31,833 nucleotides of DNA from a virus. Below, piece by piece: positions 1 to 6,861 of this stretch; the first letter of the stretch is position 1; every line of letters starts with the position of its first letter. The position numbers and the translations under genes were made by a program. A model generated the notes under the pieces. That model did not search any database. It saw only the letters and a program-made list of their open reading frames with translations, and was not told where the DNA came from. The DNA lies in IMG/VR virus record IMGVR_UViG_3300005882_000012, positions 1 to 31,833 of that record; one strand, 5' to 3'.

Positions 1-33
1 TCACTACTTTTATTAAAAAAAACGGCTGGAAAA

Positions 34-426
34 ATGGAATTTGCCGAAATCATTAAAAAAACTCAATTAAAGACTGTTTGCAAGGCAATTGATGCCTTTG
101 GTCCGGATTTTTTGGACGCCGATGTTTGCCGAAAATTTGTTTTCAAATATTTGCATCCGGAAGGCGCCAGGTGTCCGGAATGCGGCGCGGGGCTGGATGA
201 GACGAAGTCGTCACGGTTTTGGCAGGGAAAAGCCGTAAAATGCCGGCAATGCGGAAAAACTTTTACCATACGCACTGGCACCGCCCTGGCCGGCAAGGGG
301 TTGTCCGTCCAGGAAATCGTTTTGATGCTCTGGTTATTGTCCCGCGGGGAAACCGATATCCGGATTGCTAAAATAGTTGGTTGTAACCGGGAGACCGTCC
401 GCTTGTGGCGCCGGAAAACAACTTAA
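34..426 (+). CDS. Zinc-ribbon plus helix-turn-helix DNA-binding protein, putative phage regulator
   Basis: This 130-residue protein has two Cys pairs (C47/C50 in CPEC and C70/C73 in CRQC) that form a zinc ribbon of the type seen at the N-terminus of IS1595-like transposases and some phage regulators. A helix-turn-helix follows at about residues 91-127 (LSVQEIVLMLW, then IAKIVGCNRETVRLW). There is no transposase catalytic domain and there are no terminal repeats, so a stand-alone DNA-binding protein is the better reading. It is the first gene of a tightly spaced + strand run leading into the terminase genes, a place where late-gene activators or antiterminators often sit; that role is inferred from position alone. 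The ribosome-binding site is weak (CTGGAA). Confidence 0.6.
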   Translation: MEFAEIIKKTQLKTVCKAIDAFGPDFLDADVCRKFVFKYLHPEGARCPECGAGLDETKSSRFWQGKAVKCRQCGKTFTIRTGTALAGKGLSVQEIVLMLWLLSRGETDIRIAKIVGCNRETVRLWRRKTT

Positions 427-452
427 CCAGTAAGAGGATTAAAAGGAGAATC

Positions 453-803
453 ATGAAAGTTGCTGTTTGCGGCCCAAGATGGGTTCAGAAAATTGACCTA
501 GAAAGTGTTCTGCCGGAAGCAACATCCACGATTGTTTCCGGAGGCGCCAGGGGCGTTGACACCCTGGCGGAAAATTTTGCCCGGCAGCGCGGGCTTAAAA
601 CGATCATCCATTATCCGGACTATAAGCGTTATGGCCGGCGGGCCCCGCTTGTTCGAAACTCCCTGATTGTTGGGGATGCCGATCAAGTGATCGCCTTCTG
701 GGACGGGGTTTCCCGCGGAACCCACGACACCATTAAGAAAGCAGAACGAAAAGGCAAACCTGTTCTGATTGTTTCTGTGGAGGTTGGGCGGAATGACGAA
801 TAA
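453..803 (+). CDS. Stand-alone SLOG-family (DUF2493/YspA-like) protein
   Basis: The protein is a 116-residue single Rossmann-like domain. It has VAVCGPRW at residues 3-10, the glycine-rich SGGARGVD at 29-36, RRAPLVRNSLIV at about 62-73, and AFWDG followed by RGT at 81-90. This is the pattern of the DprA/LOG/DUF2493 SLOG superfamily, whose members bind nucleotides or nucleotide-derived ligands. I chose ATG 453 because it has a good AAAAGGAG site 3-10 bases upstream; the longer frame from 405 would begin inside the previous gene. The stop overlaps the start of the next gene (ATG 793), and that gene contains further SLOG-like domains, so the two are probably co-translated and may work together. 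The ligand is unknown. Confidence 0.75.
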   Translation: MKVAVCGPRWVQKIDLESVLPEATSTIVSGGARGVDTLAENFARQRGLKTIIHYPDYKRYGRRAPLVRNSLIVGDADQVIAFWDGVSRGTHDTIKKAERKGKPVLIVSVEVGRNDE

Positions 804-1785
804 GTGCATGGTCTATGTTTGTTGTCCGTATTGGCATGAGGATGAAAGCGTCAGGAATTACCGCCGGCGCAAGGCCATTGAATATTCAACGGTCCTGGTT
901 AAAAAGGGTGTGCCCTGCTATTCGCCCCTGCTTTATACAGAGCGGTTCAAGAATGACAACACCAAGGAAGGCTATTGGATCGAGCACGGCCGCCGGATGC
1001 TCGATGCATGTGACGAAGTGCGCGTGTTATGCCTGGATGGCTGGGAAGAAAGCAATGGTGTGAAAGGCGAAATCCAGAGGGCTGAAGAGCTGGGCCTTGA
1101 AATCAAGTATATCGAAAAACACAGCCGACTGTCTTTCCATGGCAGCCGGACCCTGGTTGATTCAAAAACCCGCCGGGTCATTTTGACAGAAATTGAAAAG
1201 CACCAGCCCGAAACCATTGTCACCCATGGAGAACCAGAGGGCGCCTGTGCTCTTGCCAGGGAGATAAGCAGAAAAGAGGGAATCCCTTTAAAGCTCCATC
1301 ATCTGCAGCACAAGTACCTGGCAGGGCAATTTCATCATCGGTCAGTGGCTGTTTTGGAAGACTGCGATCATGCCATATTCCTTCACGATGGCATAAGTCA
1401 GGGATGCAGCAATGAACTGGTTTTAGCCCGTAAAATGGGTATTCCCTATACCTATTATGTTCTGGAAAACGGAGTCCTGGTCCAGCGCGATGCCGAGGAT
1501 CTGGCCAGCCAGGATATTGGGGTTGATCTGCTGGGGGACCAGTATGAGGCAAAGCTGGATCAATCAGCCAGAAAAACCCCGGAGTACAGAAAGTTTGTCA
1601 AGGCGGTTCTGGAACGGGACAATTACACCTGTCAGTTTTGCGGATCCAAGGAAAACTATACGGTTCATCATCTTATACCATTTTCCAAGCATAATGAGCT
1701 AGCATTAGATCCCACCAATGGGCAAACACTTTGCAAAGACTGTCATGAGGGAGTCCATGGAAAGAGACGATACAAACGAGCCTAA
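793..1785 (+). CDS. SLOG-like / SLOG-like / HNH endonuclease fusion protein
   Basis: This 330-residue protein has three parts. Residues 1-110 (MVYVCCPYW, then LDGWEESNGVKGEIQRAEELG) look like the DUF1937/DUF4406 group of small Rossmann proteins. Residues about 111-237 form a second SLOG-like domain (SFHGSRTLV, ETIVTHGEPEGA, HHRSVAVLEDCDHAIFLHDG). Residues about 262-325 are an HNH nuclease with ERDNYTCQFCG, the catalytic-type VHHLIPFSKHNE, and a second zinc knuckle LCKDC. ATG 793 is preceded by GGAGGT at 779-784 and overlaps the upstream SLOG gene. HNH proteins beside terminases are commonly needed for packaging in lambda/HK97-type phages. The two extra ligand-binding-type domains are unusual and suggest a regulated nuclease. 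The domain assignments come from motif reading only. Confidence 0.7.
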   Translation: MTNKCMVYVCCPYWHEDESVRNYRRRKAIEYSTVLVKKGVPCYSPLLYTERFKNDNTKEGYWIEHGRRMLDACDEVRVLCLDGWEESNGVKGEIQRAEELGLEIKYIEKHSRLSFHGSRTLVDSKTRRVILTEIEKHQPETIVTHGEPEGACALAREISRKEGIPLKLHHLQHKYLAGQFHHRSVAVLEDCDHAIFLHDGISQGCSNELVLARKMGIPYTYYVLENGVLVQRDAEDLASQDIGVDLLGDQYEAKLDQSARKTPEYRKFVKAVLERDNYTCQFCGSKENYTVHHLIPFSKHNELALDPTNGQTLCKDCHEGVHGKRRYKRA

Positions 1786-2212
1786 CAAGGAAGTTATTGG
1801 CAAGATAGCCGGCTATATGCGAGTTGGGGCTGATTTCTTTTTGGCTGCTGCCGCCTGCGGGATTTCTGAACGGGTCGCAGTGGAATGGAAAGAAAAGGCC
1901 TTGGCCGCTGAAAGGCAAAATGCCGGGGATGTTTACCAGGAGTTATACGAGGCAGTCAGACAAGCCCAGGCCCATGCCGAGGTGATAGCCCTGCAGCGAT
2001 TGTCTGCAGAGGGCGGCAGTGCCGGGGCTAAATGGCTTTTGGAGAAAATGAACCCGGACAAATACGGCAAGGCCGGCAGTAAGAAGCCGGATGAGGGAAA
2101 AGGAGTCCAGCAGGGGGACATCAAGAAGGTAAACGACGCCGGTGGCCTGGAACAAATAACCTGGGAAACCCTTGAAGATGGCGAAAACGCCGGGGACTGC
2201 CTTGCAGAATAA
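1757..2212 (+). CDS. HTH protein resembling phage terminase small subunits
   Basis: The protein has 151 residues from ATG 1757, which follows GAGGGA at 1747-1752 and overlaps the end of the HNH gene. The N-terminal part (FFLAAAACGISERVAVEWKEK) is a homeodomain-like HTH. The middle (AQAHAEVIALQRLSAEGG, then AKWLLEKMNPDKYGK) has the motif typical of proteins annotated as phage terminase small subunits or HTH proteins beside terminases. The acidic tail (ETLEDGENAGD) shows no motif. The next gene has a better Nu1-type signature, so this one may be an accessory DNA-recognition factor rather than the main small subunit. The stop overlaps the following gene by 35 bases. Confidence 0.55.
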   Translation: MERDDTNEPNKEVIGKIAGYMRVGADFFLAAAACGISERVAVEWKEKALAAERQNAGDVYQELYEAVRQAQAHAEVIALQRLSAEGGSAGAKWLLEKMNPDKYGKAGSKKPDEGKGVQQGDIKKVNDAGGLEQITWETLEDGENAGDCLAE

Positions 2213-2951
2213 AGTCGAAAAACTGCTGGAAATTGTCACGGATACTGAAAAGACGGAATTGACCGTCTTAAACAATGCCGTGGTCAAAAACATCCGCGCT
2301 TATCGGGCGGATCCTTCGGCCGCAAATAAAAAGAACTGGGATGCGGCACAAGAGGGGTTTGATAACCGGGTCAGGCAGTTATGGGAAAAGTATTTTGAGG
2401 ATGAAGAAGCCGAAGAGGCTTCAAAGTTAAAAAACATCCCTGCAGTGGTTGACTATCTCGACGGTCAGGGCTGGAAAATTTCCAAGTCTGCCGCTTACAA
2501 GCACAAAAAGGAAGGCAAACTTCGGCCAGGATCAGACGGCCGGTTTTCCTTCAGATCTGTTGACAAGTACGCCAGGCAGTGGCTGGAAAAAAAGGACGGT
2601 TCTGAAAGCGAATCAGCAGAAGATTTGCAGGCGCAAAAAGCCCAGGCAGAATTAGAAAAGATCAAGGCCCAGGCTCGACACTGGGATACGAAAACAAAAA
2701 TCGAACTGGGCCAGTATGTTCCGCGGGAAGACTGGGACCGGGAACTTGCCGCCAGGGCCCGGGTATTTAAATCCGACATTGAAAATTTCATCCGGACCGA
2801 GGCAACCGAAGTGATCCGGATTGTCAACGGCGATCCTGACAAAGCACCGGATCTGATTGAATACTATTTACGCCAGGCTGAAACCTGGATGAACCGATAC
2901 ACCCAGGAAAAAACCTGGAAAGTCACGGGAGGTGAAAATGAACACAGCTGA
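2178..2951 (+). CDS. Terminase small subunit, Nu1-like
   Basis: The protein has 257 residues from ATG 2178 (a TTG lies two codons earlier). Residues about 85-140 contain a winged-helix-type segment, AVVDYLDGQGWKISKSAAYK followed by KLRPGSDGRFSFRSVDKYAR. This matches the N-terminal DNA-binding domain of lambda Nu1-type small terminases, which recognise the packaging site. A charged helix (QAQKAQAELEKIKAQARHWD) and an assembly/TerL-contact-type region (PREDWDRELAARARVF) follow, as in this family. The reading frame runs into the large-subunit gene with a 14-base overlap, the usual coupling of small and large terminase genes. Confidence 0.75.
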   Translation: MAKTPGTALQNKVEKLLEIVTDTEKTELTVLNNAVVKNIRAYRADPSAANKKNWDAAQEGFDNRVRQLWEKYFEDEEAEEASKLKNIPAVVDYLDGQGWKISKSAAYKHKKEGKLRPGSDGRFSFRSVDKYARQWLEKKDGSESESAEDLQAQKAQAELEKIKAQARHWDTKTKIELGQYVPREDWDRELAARARVFKSDIENFIRTEATEVIRIVNGDPDKAPDLIEYYLRQAETWMNRYTQEKTWKVTGGENEHS

Positions 2952-4887
2952 AGATTTGACTGCTGCCGAATACGAGTTTGAGTTCACCAAGGCTGAAAAG
3001 CGGGTTTTCCGGGCAAAAGAAAACCTTACGGTATCCGAACATGCTGAAAAGTTCAGGGAAGTCACCCGGGGTCCATGGAAAGGGCCATGGCGGAATGAAA
3101 ATACAGAGTATTGCCGCTTTCCCATGGACCTTTTTAACAAGCCGTCTGTCAGGCGGATTTATATGTGCTGGGCGCCCCAGACAGGCAAAACCCAGGTAGG
3201 GGCAAACTGTCTGGACTATGTGATTGATCAGGATCCGGACACGGCATTTTATGTCATGGCCTCGGAGTCCACTGCAAAGCGGATTGCCAAGCGGCAGTTA
3301 ATTCCCATGTTTCGGGCCCATCGCCGGGTATCAAAGCTTTTGTCCCGGCGCGCCGATGATACCTCCACGCTTTCGGTAAGCTTTCAAAACGGAATGGATT
3401 TGTTGCTGGCCTGGGCTTCGTCTGTTTCCGCCCTGGCCTCAGAGTCTGCCCGGTATATGTTTTTTGATGAAGTCGATAAATACTGGCCCAGGATCAACCT
3501 TTCCCTGGGTGACCAGCGGACAAACGCCTATCCGTTTACCAAAAAGCTGCTTTATTTCACCACGCCGGAAGACACGGAAGCCCCGATTACGCAGTTGATC
3601 CGCTACGAAGCCGATCTTCTGTATATCTATCATGCGGTATGCCCCATGTGCGGTCATTTCCAGCGCATGATTTTTGACAATATCAAATGGCCTTCGGAAA
3701 TCAGGGATTTCCGCAAAATTGAAAACAGGAAGCTGGCTTATTATATCTGCGAGTCTTGCGGTATGGGCTGGAATGACAGCCACAGAAACATGGCGGTTAA
3801 ACGCGGTGGATGGGTCCCTTATCATCATGACAGTGACTGGCCGGATGGAAAGCTTTGTCCCATGGAACCCGATGAAGTTCCGGAAAGACCCGAAAATGTG
3901 GCACTGCACCTGCCGGCCTGGTATTCGCCTTTTGTGTCTTTGTCTGAAAACGCCGGCATGTTTTTGCGCGGCCTGGCTGATCCGGAAAAGCTGCAGATCT
4001 TTGTCACCCAGTATAAGGCAGAGCCCTGGAAACAAACCGTATCCGAGCTGACCGAAGACAAGATCCTGGCCGCCAAGGTTAAGAACCTGGATGCGCAATA
4101 TGTCCCGGAAAGCGCTGTTGCGCTTACCTGCGGAATTGATGTCCAGAAGTACGGGTTCTGGTTTTTGGTGCGCGCATGGGCCCGGGATTATACCAACTGG
4201 TTAATCCATTACGGATTTCTTTCATCATGGGCAGAGATCGAGGATCTTTTATTCATGCGCGAATACCCCCGGATCGATGGCGGCCAGGGCTTGCGGATCT
4301 GGCGGGCGGGCTTTGATACCGGCGGTGGAAAATACCAGGAAGAATATTCTTCGGCCGAAAAAGTTTATTTCTGGATTCAGGAAAATCGAGGGCGCGGCTG
4401 CCAAATCTGGCCCACCAAGGGCGCAAGCCGGCCGCTTGCAACCAAGATTTCCATTGGAAAATCACAGGAAAGGGCGCCCAGCGGAAAAGCCATTCCCGGA
4501 GGCCTCCAGATCATCAGCCTGGATACCAACAAGTTAAAGGATCTTTACCACTTCAGGGTTGCCAAGGCTGTGGATGAAGGCGGGCCCATGTCTGCCTATC
4601 TGAACCAGGGGGTAGGCCGTGACTATTCAAGGCAGATCCTGGCCGAAGTCAAAGAAAAACAAAAAAACGGAACCGAAGCCTGGGTGCAGAAGGCCCGGGA
4701 CAATCACCTGTTTGACTGCGAGGTGATTGCCCATGCCCTGGCTGACCCGGAATGGCCCGGCGGCGGGGTGCATCTGCTGTCTGATTTGGCAGACGACGCC
4801 CCGGCTCCCAGAAGGCCAGCACAACAGGTAAACCCGCGCGACCGGGCCACGGCAATACGAGAACGAATCCGAAACAACCGAAGATAA
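2938..4887 (+). CDS. Terminase large subunit, GpA family
   Basis: This 649-residue packaging motor follows the lambda gpA plan. The N-terminal ATPase has a Walker A-like APQTGKT at about 79-85 and a Walker B YMFFDE at 173-178. A zinc-binding insertion follows, with CPMC and, about 50 residues on, CESC. The C-terminal nuclease region has acidic candidates in ALTCGIDVQ, AGFDTGGGKY and HLFDCEVIAHAL. The family translocates concatemeric DNA into proheads and cuts it at cos or pac sites. I chose ATG 2938 because a near-perfect GGAGGTGA precedes it; an in-frame GTG at 2932 lies inside that ribosome-binding site. Length is close to lambda gpA (641 residues). No frameshift is seen. Confidence 0.95.
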   Translation: MNTAEDLTAAEYEFEFTKAEKRVFRAKENLTVSEHAEKFREVTRGPWKGPWRNENTEYCRFPMDLFNKPSVRRIYMCWAPQTGKTQVGANCLDYVIDQDPDTAFYVMASESTAKRIAKRQLIPMFRAHRRVSKLLSRRADDTSTLSVSFQNGMDLLLAWASSVSALASESARYMFFDEVDKYWPRINLSLGDQRTNAYPFTKKLLYFTTPEDTEAPITQLIRYEADLLYIYHAVCPMCGHFQRMIFDNIKWPSEIRDFRKIENRKLAYYICESCGMGWNDSHRNMAVKRGGWVPYHHDSDWPDGKLCPMEPDEVPERPENVALHLPAWYSPFVSLSENAGMFLRGLADPEKLQIFVTQYKAEPWKQTVSELTEDKILAAKVKNLDAQYVPESAVALTCGIDVQKYGFWFLVRAWARDYTNWLIHYGFLSSWAEIEDLLFMREYPRIDGGQGLRIWRAGFDTGGGKYQEEYSSAEKVYFWIQENRGRGCQIWPTKGASRPLATKISIGKSQERAPSGKAIPGGLQIISLDTNKLKDLYHFRVAKAVDEGGPMSAYLNQGVGRDYSRQILAEVKEKQKNGTEAWVQKARDNHLFDCEVIAHALADPEWPGGGVHLLSDLADDAPAPRRPAQQVNPRDRATAIRERIRNNRR

Positions 4888-4896
4888 GGGGGTCCC

Positions 4897-5151
4897 ATGA
4901 CCGAAAATCAACACGCATTTGTCTACCGCCGCAACCGGCCGGATTTGCAGGATGGCAGCCAAGCCCGCACGGATCGGCTACTTAACATCGACCAGGTCCG
5001 CCGCCGGCTCAACTGCTCCAAGTCCCACGTCTATAACCTGATCCAGGCAGGGGATCTGCCGGCGGTTACCCTGGGGGCGTCCAGGGGAAAAAGGGTTTAT
5101 GAGGCAGAGGTAAGTCTGTACTTGGAGCGCAAGCAAGATGCGGATGAGTAA
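4897..5151 (+). CDS. Small excisionase/AlpA-like helix-turn-helix protein
   Basis: The protein has 84 residues. Residues 28-80 (LLNIDQVRRRLNCSKSHVYN, then GDLPAVTLG, then KRVYEAEVSLYLERK) form a MerR/excisionase-type winged helix of the HTH_17 kind. It starts 9 bases after the large terminase stop with a GGGGG-type ribosome-binding site (AAGGGGGTCCC). Proteins of this class act as small transcription regulators or directionality factors. It is the first gene of the accessory block between terminase and portal genes, so it might regulate that block, but no operator was recognised. Its stop is followed by 46 bases and then the integron cassette. Confidence 0.65.
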   Translation: MTENQHAFVYRRNRPDLQDGSQARTDRLLNIDQVRRRLNCSKSHVYNLIQAGDLPAVTLGASRGKRVYEAEVSLYLERKQDADE

Positions 5152-5197
5152 CAGCGGGAATTGTTTGGCTATCCGCATAAAACCGCTATTTCAGATG

Positions 5198-6096
5198 TTA
5201 GCCAATATTGGAAGTGCTAATGTTCGCACATGATTTAATAACGGATCTGAGTTTTGTTGATACAGACAAAACTCATTCTCATTTTGGCCTTGGATCTGAA
5301 TATATAGAAAATATAAAGAATTCTTTTCATTTTTTTTTGGGTGATTCTAAAGAAATTTTGAGTTTCGCAAAAAGAAAGGAATATAAGGGGCAGCGCCCTT
5401 TTTCTGGTTTGTTGGGGTATGATGTTAAAATGCCTTTTCCGAAGTGTCTTTTTTTCTTTCAGAGTCCAAAGGGGGTTAAAGTTGCGTTATACGCTGAGGA
5501 GTTCGACACGGGCGATAAAATAAATCTTTATTGTTTTATCAAAAAATCTCGAGCAACAGGATGGGGAGTTCCTTGTCACAAGATAACGATCTCTTATTTA
5601 CTAAACCCAGAAGATAAATCTCTGTTTGATATTGAATATTTACCTGATTCCGGGTTTGGACGTGATCGGGATCATGCAGAATTTATGTATTCTCAAGTGT
5701 GGATATTAAATTTCACACTTATGCTTTTAAATACCAAAAACATCATCCATAAAAAAAATAAACCGCCAGAAAAATTGAACAAAAAACGTGTCCAAAAAAA
5801 TAAGCCACCGCTTTTTTCTTATCATACCTTGGAAGTTGTTAAGCCCGGTCAGCAGACGGTTTCAGAGGGTTGGGATTCTCCTGGGAACACAATGCGCTTG
5901 CATTTTTGTCGGGGGCATTTTCGATATTACACAAAAGAAAAACCCTTATTTGGAAGGCTCGTAGGTCGTTTCTGGATACAGCCGCATTTAAGGGGCAGCA
6001 AAAACAAGGGTATGGTGGCTAAGGATTATAACGTAAAAATTGGCTAACAAGCGCATCCACTGGACCGGAAAAAGCCCCGGCCAGTGATGGTTAACG
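5198..6096 (+). mobile_element. Integron gene cassette (single ORF plus attC) inserted in the prophage
   Basis: The unit is 899 bases and has all the parts of a mobile gene cassette. Its left edge is the TTAGCC of GTTAGCC (5197-5203). It carries one ORF whose stop codon lies in a terminal attC-like element, and its right edge is the G of GTTAGGA (6096-6102). The attC R'' box GGCTAAC (6042-6048) is the exact reverse complement of the cassette's own leading GTTAGCC, as expected for an excisable circle. Removing the unit restores CAGATGTTAGGAGGCTG, a continuous leader with a GTTRRR target and the AGGAGG site of the next gene. The insert is visibly more AT-rich than its neighbours. No integron integrase is present. 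Confidence 0.82.
5220..6047 (+). CDS. Integron-cassette protein of unknown function
   Basis: The protein has 275 residues from ATG 5220, with GGAAG five bases upstream; in-frame GTG 5214 and TTG 5208 are alternatives. I do not recognise a characterised family. Three parts are visible: an N-terminal half with mixed hydrophobic strands (KCLFFFQSPKGVKVALY), a very basic linker at about 177-197 (HKKNKPPEKLNKKR), and a C-terminal block at about 226-272 (RGHFRYYTKEKPLFG, then FWIQPHLRG, then MVAKDYNV). That block resembles a conserved tail I associate with many phage and plasmid hypothetical proteins. Codon use is AT-rich, unlike the flanking phage genes. The stop codon lies inside the attC R'' box, as is common for cassette ORFs. 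A phage-related or nucleic-acid role is conceivable but not shown. Confidence 0.8.
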   Translation: MFAHDLITDLSFVDTDKTHSHFGLGSEYIENIKNSFHFFLGDSKEILSFAKRKEYKGQRPFSGLLGYDVKMPFPKCLFFFQSPKGVKVALYAEEFDTGDKINLYCFIKKSRATGWGVPCHKITISYLLNPEDKSLFDIEYLPDSGFGRDRDHAEFMYSQVWILNFTLMLLNTKNIIHKKNKPPEKLNKKRVQKNKPPLFSYHTLEVVKPGQQTVSEGWDSPGNTMRLHFCRGHFRYYTKEKPLFGRLVGRFWIQPHLRGSKNKGMVAKDYNVKIG

Positions 6097-6102
6097 TTAG
6101 GA
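6042..6102 (+). other. attC recombination site (59-base-element type)
   Basis: R'' is GGCTAAC (6042-6048) and R' is GTTAGGA (6096-6102). Between them, the imperfect arms CATCCACTGGACCGG (6054-6068) and CCGGCCAGTGATGG (6077-6090) pair around an 8-base loop. The left arm carries two extra unpaired bases, C and A. Short imperfect arms with extrahelical bases are the known recognition features of folded attC sites bound by integron integrases. The total of about 61 bases is within the usual range. Confidence 0.8.
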
Positions 6103-6112
6103 GGCTGAAAAA

Positions 6113-6451
6113 ATGCTTCATGTATCATTTGCCATGACATCAGAGGCGTATGCCGATGGGACAAAGACAGAAACCCGCAGATTTTGGAAGCCCAGGCATG
6201 CCGATAAATTCAAGCCAGGCACGGTATTTATGGGCATAACAAAAGATTTCCGGGCAGGAGGAGAGAGGATGCACCCGGCACGGGTGGTCTTTTGCAGACC
6301 AGAGCGCCTGGGAGATATGACCGAGGACAGTTTTCAGCGGGAAGGTGGTGTTAGGTATTGGATCGATCGGGAGAATTATATCCAGACCATGGGCGGCCCT
6401 GAAAGGGTGCCTTATGTTTTGCGGTTTGAGCACGTAAAGGATGGCCAGTGA
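6113..6451 (+). CDS. ASCH/PUA-like domain protein
   Basis: This 112-residue protein begins LHVSFAMTSEAYADGTKTET, followed by RR. The G-x-K-T-x-T-R-R motif is typical of the ASCH branch of the PUA-like fold. A short beta-rich core (PGTVFMGI, HPARVVFCRPERLGDMTEDSF) and the ending PYVLRFEHV also fit ASCH proteins, which are thought to bind RNA or modified nucleotides. AGGAGG lies 9 bases upstream of the ATG and comes from the sequence just right of the cassette insertion point, so this gene kept its ribosome-binding site. The stop overlaps the next start (GTGATG). Its role in the phage is unknown. Confidence 0.65.
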   Translation: MLHVSFAMTSEAYADGTKTETRRFWKPRHADKFKPGTVFMGITKDFRAGGERMHPARVVFCRPERLGDMTEDSFQREGGVRYWIDRENYIQTMGGPERVPYVLRFEHVKDGQ

Positions 6452-6714
6452 TGCCAGTGGACTGGTCCAAATATCCGTCTGATCATAAAACGCCAATGAA
6501 ACAGCTCACTTTAGACCGATTTTTCGATTTTAAAAGTATGTGCAGGCATAAAAGTATTTGCGCCACACATGCTTATGTCCCGACAGGAATAGCATGTTTG
6601 GACTGCGGCAAATTGTTGGCACAGTATATCCCGGAATCGCCGGAAGTCTTGGGGTATGTATCAGCGGACTGGGCTTGGAAGCATATACATGGTGAAGAGT
6701 GGACTACTCAATGA
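6451..6714 (+). CDS. Small cysteine-rich protein, possible zinc binder
   Basis: The protein has 87 residues from ATG 6451, overlapping the ASCH gene stop by one base, so translation is probably coupled. The centre holds CRHKSICATH and, after a short spacer, CLDCGK, which could form one zinc site. Aromatic residues are frequent at both ends (VDWSKYPSD, DWAWKHIHGEEW). No family is recognised. It belongs to the accessory block between terminase and gpW. Confidence 0.55.
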   Translation: MPVDWSKYPSDHKTPMKQLTLDRFFDFKSMCRHKSICATHAYVPTGIACLDCGKLLAQYIPESPEVLGYVSADWAWKHIHGEEWTTQ

Positions 6715-6722
6715 ATTTGTGC

Positions 6723-6755
6723 TTGCAGTTAAAATAATTTTTTGTTTTTTATAAT
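6723..6755 (+). promoter_or_regulatory. Possible promoter with a consensus -10 box
   Basis: A perfect TATAAT (6750-6755) sits in a very AT-rich stretch upstream of the small ORF at 6796. The best -35-like hexamer, TTGCAG (6723-6728), is 21 bases away, longer than optimal. Other -35 choices are poor. The site would start transcription inside the accessory block, as is usual for phage morons. Confidence 0.3.
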
Positions 6756-6795
6756 AAATATAAGGGATTAATACCCAAACAAAAGGAGGCCTATC

Positions 6796-6861
6796 ATGAC
6801 CAAACTTTTGAAGGGGGCACGCTCTGTGCTTATTGGAAGCGGGATAACCTTGGACGTTTAA
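6796..6861 (+). pseudogene. 21-codon ORF, probable N-terminal remnant of a paralogue of the gene at 7223
   Basis: A strong AAAGGAGG (6782-6789) precedes an ATG that opens only 21 codons, reading MTKLLKGARSVL and then GSGITLDV. The start matches the start of the protein at 7223 (MTKKIKNILRGAGSVM) in length and pattern, but the rest of that protein is missing. It is either a truncated duplicate or a short leader peptide. The good ribosome-binding site shows it could still be translated. Confidence 0.45.

Noticed and set aside
34-426. Complete insertion sequence with transposase
   Set aside because: Only the zinc ribbon and HTH are present; there is no catalytic domain, and no terminal inverted repeats or target duplication are seen.
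3439-4098. 219-codon minus-strand ORF
   Set aside because: It is antisense to the ATPase domain of the large terminase, has no ribosome-binding site of note and no motif.
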